A DNA stretch of 64,000 bases from Botryococcus braunii (lineage: Eukaryota > Chlorophyta > Trebouxiophyceae), in NCBI GenBank assembly GCA_002005505.1, contig KV908509.1, positions 143,740-207,739 on the forward strand. Direction: 5' to 3'. The notes under the pieces were generated by a model. That model had not been told where the DNA came from. It did not search any database and saw nothing but the letters and a program-made list of their open reading frames with translations. The position numbers and the translations under genes are program-made. Below, piece after piece: positions 35,490 through 44,793 of this stretch (positions within the stretch are counted from its first letter, which is position 1; each line of letters begins with the position of its first letter).

Positions 35490-36014
35490 ATGGCGCGAAC
35501 GCGACAAACCGGACGTATGAGCAAGGGCGGAAGTTGACCTCCTCCACCTCCACCTCCTCCTCCAACATATAACGAGCGAAGAAAGGCAGGAGGAGAGAAA
35601 GGCCCACGGACGATAGACGAACGAGTATTCCTAGTGAAGGACTTCGTCCACGAAGCACACGGACGAGGAGCACTCACCCCACCTCAGTGGTTCCGAGAGC
35701 GCTTCCCGATATATCCAGCTTATAAATTCACTGTTTGGGAAATCTCTTGCATCAACGGAGAGCCAGGATATCTGACACGAGCAATTTTTGAGAGGTGCTT
35801 ACAGCAAACGGGAGGTCCATCGCACGAAGCTTATTGGACAGAGAAAGCTGCCTACGCAGCGATTGAGCTAGCTTTGAGCAGCCTGGGAGACGACTTCATT
35901 GATCATCTAATTCTCTACGGCGGAGGAGAATTTCACGTGGACGAGTGGGACACAGAGGACGACAGTGAGGACAAGGACGGAGACTCCAGACTGTCAGAAA
36001 GGAGCGAAGACTGA
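35490..36014 (+). pseudogene. Element H leader ORF upstream of gag (one TGA)
   Basis: ATG 35490 opens a frame that is interrupted once, by TGA at 35535-35537, and otherwise runs 175 codons to a stop 13 bases before gag ATG 36028. The first 15 residues are MARTRQTGRMSKGGS, which match the histone H3 N-terminus (ARTKQTARKSTGGK) at nine of fourteen positions after Met. After the TGA come a run of nine prolines, a basic stretch, and a segment with KFTVWEISCINGE, RAIFERCLQQT and an acidic C-terminus (DEWDTEDDSEDKDGD). No known domain is recognised. F has a broken relative at the same place. It could be an accessory protein or captured host sequence; the reading frame is supported by its length and by the F relative. 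Confidence 0.6.
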
Positions 36015-36027
36015 CAAGCCCTGCAGC

Positions 36028-37974
36028 ATGGCTAAGAAAGGCGCCCGCACCGGTGAAGAATCACAGTCAGCAGAGGAAGAGTCTACCTCGTCTCCCACGC
36101 GAAGTCCGTCTACGCCAAGCACATCAAGGGGTGAGGGAGATGTACTTCCCAAGGTCATAGCCACCCAAGTCAAGGTGCATATTAAGCTGGATCGTCATGG
36201 CACAAATTTTGTGGTATGGGACAATGCCTTTACTGCGGCCAATAGTGCTAAGGGTTCCTTTCCTGCCATTCAGTCTGCCATGCCTGGGACTATCCATAAT
36301 GCGGCTGCGATGCTTCTGCTGTACGAGTCAGTTCCAGAGGAATGGTTGGGGGAATTGTCAAGTAAACCGTCAGCATATGATGCATATCTGTTCATTTGCA
36401 AGAAATTTGTGGGTGGTTACAACACTCAAGCCAATGCAGACTGGCTGAAGGAAATGTCTAGAGGGATGAGACGTGGAGAAACGATCTCTCAGTACGTGTC
36501 CAGAATGATAAATCTCAAGAGCTGCTTGAAACGCAATGGACATGACCTCTTGGATGGTCATGTGGCCACATAGATAGTGCAGGGACTACCTGCTGCAGCC
36601 AATCCTCCCGGGCTGCTACCCACTGCAGTAGCTTATCCCCTTGATCAGCTGGCAGCTCTCATTTCCACCACAGCCGAGGCCTCTGGCTACAACGATGATG
36701 GAGAACAGCCTGCCATGGTGATGAAAGCAATGCCTGCTCAACTGGAGGCAGCCCCAGTCCCCTCCACTAGCGGGGCAATTCCCTCCAGACAGCCAGCAGA
36801 CACAGAATCAAGGGGAGAAGTGAGAGGCACGTGCAACTACTGCCACAAGAAAGGCCACTTTTGGAGAGACTGCCGTAAACGCCAAAGGGATGCAGAGACA
36901 CAACGCAATGTGGTGGCAGCTGTACAACAACTGGCAGCCATGTGGCCCCAAGGGCAGTTTCCTGGAGCAGCTCAGCCACCTCCCAGCGTGCAGCATGCAT
37001 TCCCTGGCACTGGAGCGTTCCCCCTGCTGCACCCTCCTCCAGGCTCACCTTCTCCTCCCTCGGAAGGTATGCCATACGTGGTATCATATAATGTGCTGGA
37101 TGGCAGTAAACACCAACAGTCCAAACAGTCTTGGCTTGTGGACAGTGGAGCGTCTGTACATCTCGTGAACAATCTGTCCCTGCTGCATGCCCCTACAGTC
37201 CATGACCACCCTATTCCACTGCTGCTCGCTACGTCTGATGCCACTGGGGGTATTGTTGCTACTGGGTCAGTGTGTCTCATGTCCTCTCAGCATGTTCCAG
37301 TGTGGCTGCATCATGTCCAGTGTGTTCCCTCAGCTACCACCAATATTTTATCAGTATCTGCTGCTCTGCGTGATGGAATCCGGTTCAGTACAGATAGACT
37401 TGGAGCATTCACTGCTGTCTCAGGACCGAGTGGTTGGCAGATGCCTGTGAAATCAGAGAATGGCCTGTATTATATCCACAACTGTCTCCCAGTAGCACCT
37501 GTGACGGTTCCTTATTCAGTAACAGCTGCTCTGAAGAAGAAATGCTCCAAAGCTCAAAGCCATGACTGTGCCAAACGTTTCCTGTGGCACAGCAGATTGG
37601 GACACCCAGGAGATCCGTGGATGAAACGCCTGAGCAGTGAGCAACTGGTTACTGGCCTAGACACAGTATTGTCCCCGTGTGAAAAGTGTCCTAAGTATTG
37701 TGAAGCTTGCATTGAGGGGAAGCATGCACGTCCCCCGTTTGGTGAAAGTTCTAGACCTGCTGAGAAACCCCTTGACAGAATCCACATTGACACTGTGGGC
37801 CCCATAGCACCAGCAGCCATTACTGGGGAACGTTTTTGGGTAACTGTAACTGATGAGGCATCTGGGTGGAAGGCAGTGCTGCCAGTGAAGTCAAAGGATG
37901 TAATTGGAGCTGTTGTCAGAGACCTAATTTTGTACTGGCAAACTGAGAAGGAAACTACAGTGAAGTGCATCCGC
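36028..37974 (+). pseudogene. Element H Gag - protease - integrase N-terminal half
   Basis: From ATG 36028 (MAKKGARTGEESQ) the frame encodes copia Gag with ADWLKEMSRGMRRGETISQYVSRM. A TAG at 36571-36573 interrupts it, just before VQGLP, the counterpart of IKGLP in E and VKGLP in F. It then continues in frame with a CCHC knuckle (CNYCHKKGHFWRDC), a protease with VDSGAS and an integrase with LWHSRLGHP, CEACIEGKH and the first catalytic Asp (HIDTVGPI). The frame stops at G, inserted at TCCGC just before the second catalytic Asp. The remainder is at 52460-55758. Apart from the TAG this half looks sound. Confidence 0.94.
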
Positions 37975-38452
37975 TGTAACGGAATGCGAGGATTTCCGAG
38001 CATTTCGGGACATTTGCGGGAGACGCCCTTTGGCGCCATACTGCACGCCCGTGGGAGCCACGTGGTTACCCGCTCGAACGAGAGTAGCACCTTCCGTCGG
38101 TGATGGTTGCTTACGCCATGCATAGTTGGCACTCCGTCATTGCGTGTGTTTGATGACAATAGTTGTCACCGTTAGCACGCCAACGAGTGGACGATCTAGG
38201 GCTCTCACGAAGGATAGAGAGACATAAGTCGTACATGGGCCGAGTCCGAATGATAGGCGTCCCCTGGCTAGGAACCCGCGTGCCGAGTAGATTAACACGA
38301 GAGGACAGAACTGGAGAAACCACAAGGGTAAGCTGTGTGGTGGGGTGGTTCTTGTAAACGCTTGCTTGCCCCAAGTGACGGACCTCGTGTCGCGCCTCGT
38401 TCCTTGCTCCCTTCCTGCCTTACTTCCTTATAAATTCCGCTGAGTTATTACA
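37975..38452 (+). repeat. Element G 5' LTR
   Basis: 478 bp, TGTAACGGAATG...GTTATTACA. A TATAAA-like stretch (CTTATAAATT) lies about 22 bases before the end. Confidence 0.96.
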
Positions 38453-38454
38453 TT

Positions 38455-38466
38455 TGGTATCGGCGA
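38455..38466 (+). promoter_or_regulatory. Element G primer-binding site
   Basis: TGGTATCGGCGA, two bases after the LTR. Confidence 0.88.
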
Positions 38467-38558
38467 AAGCCGTTATCAATCCTTTGTGGTTTTCGCTCAA
38501 GTTGTTGGAAGTTGGCAGATGCCGATGTAAGGATCTAACTTTGGGATGCGTCGCGTAG

Positions 38559-39824
38559 ATGAGCTCGGTGGGATCCGATAGGTTTAAAAACCTATCTGAA
38601 GAAGACCGAAGCCTTGTGGAAGGTTCTTTGAAGGAAGGAATTGAAGTGACGGACTTGTTGGAAGAGGACGTCGATTCCATGAACCCGATCGCCCCTACAA
38701 CCGAGGGATCGGAAGGCAAAAGGAAGAAACGCCCCTTGTCAAAGGAAGATATTGAACAATACGTTGACGCTTTGGTTCAAGAAAAGTTGGAGGCTCGGCA
38801 GGCCGAGGCTCAAGCACCGATCCAAAAACCGGTGCAAGTGCGTGCTGCCCCTCCTTCTCTCTTTAACGGAAAACGTGGAAGTTTTATGTTTTTTGCACGG
38901 AAATTGGCATCATATGCTAAACTCACAAACGTGCCTGATGCTAAGTGGGTTGCTTTGGCAGTTCAACACTTGGAAGAAAGACCTCTTAAAGTGTGGGATG
39001 CTTTTGTGCGTAAGTGGGAAAAAGAGGGAGGAGAGGAAGATGCCATAGAGTGGGAAGACTTTAAAGCTTTTATGTCCAAAAGATATGATGCCACTGACAC
39101 AGTAGCAATAGCAAGACAAAAGCTTGACAAAGTCTACCAGGGAAATGAAAGTGTGGAGAGGTACATTGAAAGATTTGTTGCTTTGCTTTCGGATATTGAG
39201 GTGGAATATGAAATGGTAGAGCAGGATAAGTTGCACTTATTCATGAAGGGTCTTAATGTGCAGTTAAGATTGGCTAGTACCATCAACCCCGGGACAGGGA
39301 AACCCTTCACAGACCTGGATGACTTGTGCTCCTTTGTGGTCAAGTATGAAGGTGGTTTCAAGAGTGCCCATGGGGATGCACAGGGAGGTCCCCCCAAGAG
39401 GAGGACACTATCAAACTTCCACACCAATCTTGGTGCAGCTCATATCCCAGAGGAAGTTCAAGGGTCACCACCCTTCTGGGGAGGTGTTGGAGGACCCCCT
39501 GGTGCACCAAGGAAGGGAGGAAAGTTGGACTCTCGGAAGGTCATCCCCACTAATAGGGAGTGTTACTTTTGCAAACAGTTGGGCCATGAAGCATGGCAAT
39601 GTCAGTTGAAAAGGGAGTGGTTGGCTGCTAAAGCTAAAGCGGGAGGGTTCCAACCACCAGTTTTTCAACCGGGTTACTTTCCCTCTGCACCACAGGCCCC
39701 ACCAGTGGTGGCACCAGTGCAAGGAGGGCTTCCACCACCTCAAGGAGGGCAAGGTAATTGGCAAGGGAAAGGAAAGGGAAGAGGGAAGTGGAAGGGGAAA
39801 GGGAAGGGGAAACCCAAAACTTGA
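38559..39824 (+). CDS. Element G Gag
   Basis: 421 residues from ATG 38559. An acidic N-terminus is followed by a retrotransposon capsid domain (VWDAFVRKWEKE, KLDKVYQGNESVERYIERF, LHLFMKGL, about residues 140-250), a CCHC knuckle (CYFCKQLGHEAWQC, about 333-346) and a very basic Lys/Gly tail (GKGRGKWKGKGKGKPKT). The stop is TGA followed by CTC. The pol ATG is in the same frame only 12 bases later, so Pol could be reached by UGA read-through or by re-initiation. J's Gag is a clear relative (KLDSVYQGNESVEKYVERF). Confidence 0.95.
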   Translation: MSSVGSDRFKNLSEEDRSLVEGSLKEGIEVTDLLEEDVDSMNPIAPTTEGSEGKRKKRPLSKEDIEQYVDALVQEKLEARQAEAQAPIQKPVQVRAAPPSLFNGKRGSFMFFARKLASYAKLTNVPDAKWVALAVQHLEERPLKVWDAFVRKWEKEGGEEDAIEWEDFKAFMSKRYDATDTVAIARQKLDKVYQGNESVERYIERFVALLSDIEVEYEMVEQDKLHLFMKGLNVQLRLASTINPGTGKPFTDLDDLCSFVVKYEGGFKSAHGDAQGGPPKRRTLSNFHTNLGAAHIPEEVQGSPPFWGGVGGPPGAPRKGGKLDSRKVIPTNRECYFCKQLGHEAWQCQLKREWLAAKAKAGGFQPPVFQPGYFPSAPQAPPVVAPVQGGLPPPQGGQGNWQGKGKGRGKWKGKGKGKPKT

Positions 39825-39836
39825 CTCGCAAGGGTC

Positions 39837-42800
39837 ATGGATCCCCATTGTTTGGCCTATTTGTCTTCACTCTCTGAACCCTTTGAGTTGGTAGTACCTA
39901 AGAAAAATTGTGCAGAGGCTTGCTTGCATGATTTCTTTGCAAAGAGAAAACATGATCCCAGCCTTGGTGCCTGCTTTGTTGTTAGCCAAAAAGTCTGGAA
40001 AAGCAGGAGGTTTTTCTTAGAGTACAGGACAAAGGCCAAACTAAAAGTTCTTGCTCGGGGATGTAGGGGAGAACAATTCATGTTCTCGGGCAAGGCAGGA
40101 ATATTTCCTTTTTCATTTGTGCTTGCATGTGTCATGCCACAACCATCTTGTCATGTAGGGCATGTGGGAAATCTCTCACCACTCAACCTGACTTTTGCCG
40201 TTACTGTTCGAGGCATGGAGTTTCGTGCACTCATGGACACTGGGGCTACCCATTCTTTTGTCCGAGGCAAAGTACTACAAGGGCTTAGGTATCACAAGGA
40301 AGCAACAACAGTAGTCCTTGCAGATGGGTCCTTGTCTGAAACCAAGGGGAAGGTTGACCTTAGTGTTAGGTTCACCCCTTCGGTAGTCACCTGCCATACT
40401 TTCTTTGTATGTGATTCTATTATGGAGGGGGTGGACCTCATTCTGGGACAAGACTGGATGTCTCTAAGGGAGGCCACAGTCAGTGTTGGGGTTGGAAAGG
40501 CACAAATAAAACATCAAGGGAAGTGGGTAACGTTGGACCCTCACAGGAAAGTCTTACCCTGCACGTTGCAATGGGGTATGAACATAGTGAGGAAGGGGAA
40601 GAACAAAGTAGATCAATGGAGACTTTGTCTGTTGAATGTTGTCATGAGACCTGAAGAGTATGCATGGGATGAGCAGGAGTCATCCCTGGAGGAAAACGGG
40701 CTCGATCCCTCCGACGACGAATCAGGCACCTCATCAACCAACTCCACGGGACCGGGTACCCAGGGCGGGCCGGTCCCGGAATTATTCTCGGACCCCCCAG
40801 TGGAGGGGGAGGAAGAGGGAATAATAGAGGAGGAGGAGGAGGAACAAACGTCGTCGTCGGGTAAGTTCACGGGATCCTTGGGACTGGAGGAGGTGTTGAA
40901 GGGCAAACCGGAACAATTGGGGGTGCTCCTTAGGGAGTACAGTGATTTGTTTCCTCAAGGTTTGCCAGGATTGCCACCGCATAGACAGGTGTATCACACC
41001 ATCAGGATACAACCTGGCTCTGTACCTCCTAATAAGCCTGCTTATCGTTTATCTTCTCTAGAAATGGAAGAGTGTACTAAAACAGTGGATGAGCTTCTCG
41101 CATTAGGGCACATCCGGCCCAGTCACTCACCTTATGCATCTCCTGTTCTTTTTGTTAAAAAGAAGGAAGGAACTTATAGGATGGTAATTGATTATAGAGC
41201 TGTCAACCAGATTACCATTCCGGATAGGTACCCCTTGCCCCGGATTGATGATTTGCTTGATAGGCTCAAAGGAGCAAAGGTCTTCTCCAGCCTGGACTTA
41301 TTGAGCGGATACCATCAGGTCCGGCTTAAAGAAGAAGATATCCCAAAGACAGCATTTAGAACACCATTTGGGTTGTACGAGTTTCTGGTGCTCCCCTTTG
41401 GTTTAACGAATGCTCCGGCCACTTTCCAGCGGCTGATGAATGAAATCTTCCATGATTTCATTCGGGAGGGATTTGTCGTTGTCTATGTGGATGATGTGCT
41501 CATTTTCAGCAAGGATGAAAACATGCATTATGTCCATTTGGAAAAAGTCTTCGCTCGCTTGCGAGAGAAGCAACTCTTTGCCAAGCTACCCAAGTGTGAG
41601 TTCATGCGTTCTGAACTTCGATACTTGGGGCATATCATTGGAAGGGATGGATTAAAGGTGGACCCACAAAAGGTGGAAGTAGTCAAGGAATGGCCCGTAC
41701 CCAAAAACACCACGGATGTCCGTAGGTTTCTGGGCCTTGCAAACTACTTCAGGAAGTTTATCAGGGACTTTAGTGCCATCGCTGCTCCCTTGACAAAGTT
41801 GTCAAGCAGCAAGAGGGCATGGGAATGGGAATTGGAACAGGAGGAATCTTTTTCAGCATTGAAGACTGCTTTGGTAGAGGCCCCTATCTTATCACTACCT
41901 GATCTTCGGAAACCATTCCAAGTGACATGTGATGCAAGTGAATTTGGGGTGGGAGCAGTTCTCATGCAGGACGGGAAAGTAGTAGCATACTATAGCAAAA
42001 AGTTGAATAGTGCAGAGCGTAACTATTCTGCTACGGAAAGGGAATTGCTGGCTGTAGTGTATGCTCTACAGGAATGGCGATGTTATGTGTTAGGAAAACC
42101 AGTCACCGTAACCACTGACCATAAGTGTAATACCTTTTTGCAACAACAGGCAGGACTTAGCCCGAGAAGAGCTAGGTGGGCTGAGCGATTGCAGGAGTTT
42201 GACATACTCTGGGTTTGGGAGCCAGGCAAGACTAACGTCGCAGATGCCTTGTCCAGGGTCCCAATCCTCGCGGCCAGGCAGCTCCGACGCAACGTCGAGC
42301 CAGCGGAGCCCGAGCTCAGGAGTGTCAAGCCCCGGGTCGCAATGGACTCCGGCGGGAGGGCCCGCCCGAGCGGAGTCACCCAGCAGCTTGACACGTGTGA
42401 ACCCTTCCTAGAGTTAGTAAAGAGGGCATACATGGATGATGAGTGGTTGGGAAAGAGGTCGAACAGAAGGAAGGTGCATTTCAGGAATGGGATATGGGAA
42501 TATGGGAAGGAGGGACGGAAGTATGTCCCAGGGCATTATGAGGTGAAGGATGGGGAAGGAGTCGTGGGGAGAAACCTTAGACAAGATATACTCAAGGCAT
42601 TGCATGAACCTTTGTATGTGGGACACCCTGGTTTTGCCAAGATGTATGAACTGGTGAAACGGGAATGGTGGTGGCCGGGAATGACAGAGGACGTGCGGGA
42701 ATATGTTGCCTACTGTGATTCTTGTCAAAGGGTCAAAGCTTCAAACAAGTTGCCCGCAGGCCTCCTTCACCCCTTGCAAATCCCGACTAGGAAATGGCAA

Positions 42801-43709
42801 AGCATTTCCATGGATTTCATAACGGGGTTGCCACGGAGTGCAAACGGGAATGATGCCATATGGGTTGTGGTGGACCGGTTAAGTAAGTGTGCTCACTTTG
42901 TGCCCACCACCACAAAAGCTGACTCATATGATGTAGCAGTTTTGCTAAGGGATAAAGTCTGGAGATACCACGGATTTCCAGAGGAACTTGTGTCGGATAG
43001 GGATCCTAAGTTTGTGAGTAAATTTATGGATATACTCCTAAATTTAACAGGCTGCAAACCTGCACGGTCTACAGCCTATCACCCACAATCTGACGGACAA
43101 ACGGAACGGGTTAACAGGATTCTTGAGGACTACCTCAAACATTATGTTTGGGATAAGCCTAAAGAATGGGAAAACCATCTGGCTGTTGCAGAGTTTGCCT
43201 ATAACAATACATGGCAAGCCTCGATCAACACCACACCGTTCCGCTTGACATATGGACAGGACCCAAACATTCCATTTGCTATGGGACACATGGAGGGGGG
43301 AAAAGCAGATCGGGCAGATCTTTTCCTCCGGAAGATGCAAGACTCCCTTACTCTTGCACGGAAGTTTTTGGCTGCAGCTCAGGAGCGGCAGGCGGCCCAG
43401 GCGAACCGCCACCGCCGGGCTGTGATCTATAAGGAGGGGGACCTTGTTCTCCTTCGGACGAAGTTCCCAGCCGCCCTGACGTCGCAGAAGTACATAAAGC
43501 TTGCCAGGCGCCGGATAGGACCCTTCCGGGTCACTGCCGTCCATCCCAACTCTGTTGAGCTGGACGTCCCCGCCGCCCTGAAGTTTCACCCACGCATAAA
43601 CGTGGAATATGTGGACCTCTACAAGGGGCCACGTAACCCAGACCGCCTCAGCATTTACAAATACCAGCCGGGACCACGCATGGTCAAGGGCGATGACGGC
43701 ACGGAGAAT
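39837..43709 (+). CDS. Element G Pol (protease, RT, RNase H, integrase)
   Basis: From ATG 39837. A 130-residue segment precedes the protease and contains LGACFVVSQKVWKS, a pattern shared with J and C/D. Protease has MDTGATHSF (D134). Reverse transcriptase has YVDD at 550-553. RNase H has CDASEFGVGAVL and TTDHKCNTF. Integrase has the HHCC region (VGHPGFAKM, CDSCQRVK) and catalytic D993, D1054 and E1090, with 35 residues between the last two. All motifs are present and the frame is unbroken until F enters at AGAAT (43705-43709). The chromodomain lies at 50722-50960. Without F this polyprotein would be intact; as it stands it ends a few codons into F's LTR. Confidence 0.96.
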
Positions 43710-43912
43710 TGTTGAGTTCTGAACATTATTATTGAATGCCTTGTGCTTTAAGTGATCTTCATGTGTGCACTATTAGGATATGGGTCCATTGAGAACATAA
43801 GGTACCTTGAGACACGGCAGATTCTGGACGTTTTCGAACATAAGGTACAATCCTATCTAGATCACACGTTTGTCGGATGAACTCTTAAGGCTGCCCCACC
43901 GGAGTGAATACC

Positions 43913-44047
43913 AACTGGTTGTGAAAGATGCTGGGCATCACCAGATGCTAGTCTTGTCCGACAGTTGTGTGTGGCACTCAGCAGACAGTCGTACGGACTG
44001 TAGCTGGAGTAACTTCGTCTATTGACGACCTGTCTGCTTTGTACAGG
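43913..44047 (+). repeat. F-LTR internal module, copy 1
   Basis: 135 bp, AACTGGTTGTG...GTACAGG, with hairpins GATGC/GCATC and ACAGTC/GACTGT. It is followed by TACGG, giving CAG|GTACGG. Confidence 0.94.
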
Positions 44048-44240
44048 TACGGTGCGGCAGTGTGTGTTGTATCATTGTTGCTATTGTGAGAGTGAACAAG
44101 CTTAGTGTACCCTGTAGTCACTCAAACAGATAAGGGACAGTGACTTCAGGGAGTATAGGCATGTACTTGAACGTAGCCGTCTAGAGCCTTATCTAGTGAT
44201 TGCTTGATCGGTGCTTGTGTACAAGATAATGATGTAACGA

Positions 44241-44375
44241 AACTGGTTGTGAAAGATGCTGGGCATCACCAGATGCTAGTCTTGTCCGACAGTTGTGTGT
44301 GGCACTCAGCAGACAGTCGTACGGACTGTAGCTGGAGTAACTTCGTCTATTGACGACCTGTCTGCTTTGTACAGG
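44241..44375 (+). repeat. F-LTR internal module, copy 2
   Basis: Second direct copy, 28 bases before the LTR end, followed by GAAAGCCG. Confidence 0.94.
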
Positions 44376-44403
44376 GAAAGCCGATTGCCCATAACCTTTC
44401 ACA

Positions 44404-44416
44404 GGTTATGGGCCCA
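44404..44416 (+). promoter_or_regulatory. Element F primer-binding site (half-tRNA type)
   Basis: GGTTATGGGCCCA directly at the LTR end. Confidence 0.88.
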
Positions 44417-44502
44417 CGCCCTTCCAGCTGAGCCAAGTAAAAGCAGGAGTGAAGGTCGTCTACGGATGGGTCAGACGTAAGCGTCAACAAAGGAGCTCGA
44501 GC

Positions 44503-44768
44503 ATGGCGCAGCGGCGCAAGGGAACTCGAGTGTACCAGGACCATTATCTTACTCACAGTTTACCTTTCTGGGAAATTCATAATTGAAGTTTTAGCTGTGC
44601 TTTATCATTCATAGACGTTGTCTAGAAGCACTGAGTGAGTCGGGCCGGACTCCGGCGCAAACTTCTGAGGGGAACATATCTGCTACTACTGTGCAAGACT
44701 GGCTGGTAAATTTCCATGACATGGAGGGAATTGTAGGGTATTGCTGCATTCCAGAAGTTTATGAGTAA
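44503..44768 (+). pseudogene. Element F remnant leader ORF
   Basis: ATG 44503 opens a 27-codon frame ending SLPFWEIHN and a TGA. In another frame, open from after a TAG near 44596 to TAA 44766-44768, comes a stretch with FIIHRRCLEALSE and an acidic end (IPEVYE). The order and spacing resemble H's leader ORF (TVWEIS, AIFERCLQQT, acidic end), so I read this as a frameshifted relative. The similarity is weak and judged by eye. The rest of the leader up to gag (44417-44793) shows nothing else. Confidence 0.4.
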
Positions 44769-44793
44769 GTTTGGCTGGTGAAGTGACAATAGT

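Larger units (their letters stand above)
43710..44403 (+). repeat. Element F 5' LTR
   Basis: 694 bp, TGTTGAGTTC...CTTTCACA. It holds two CATAAGGTAC motifs (43796-43805 and 43839-43848) and two copies of a 135-bp module. Confidence 0.96.

Noticed and set aside
38428..38437. TATAAA-like box near the end of the G LTR as the element promoter
   Set aside because: It is only about 22 bases from the LTR end, so the start site would fall at the primer-binding site, which does not fit retroelement replication.
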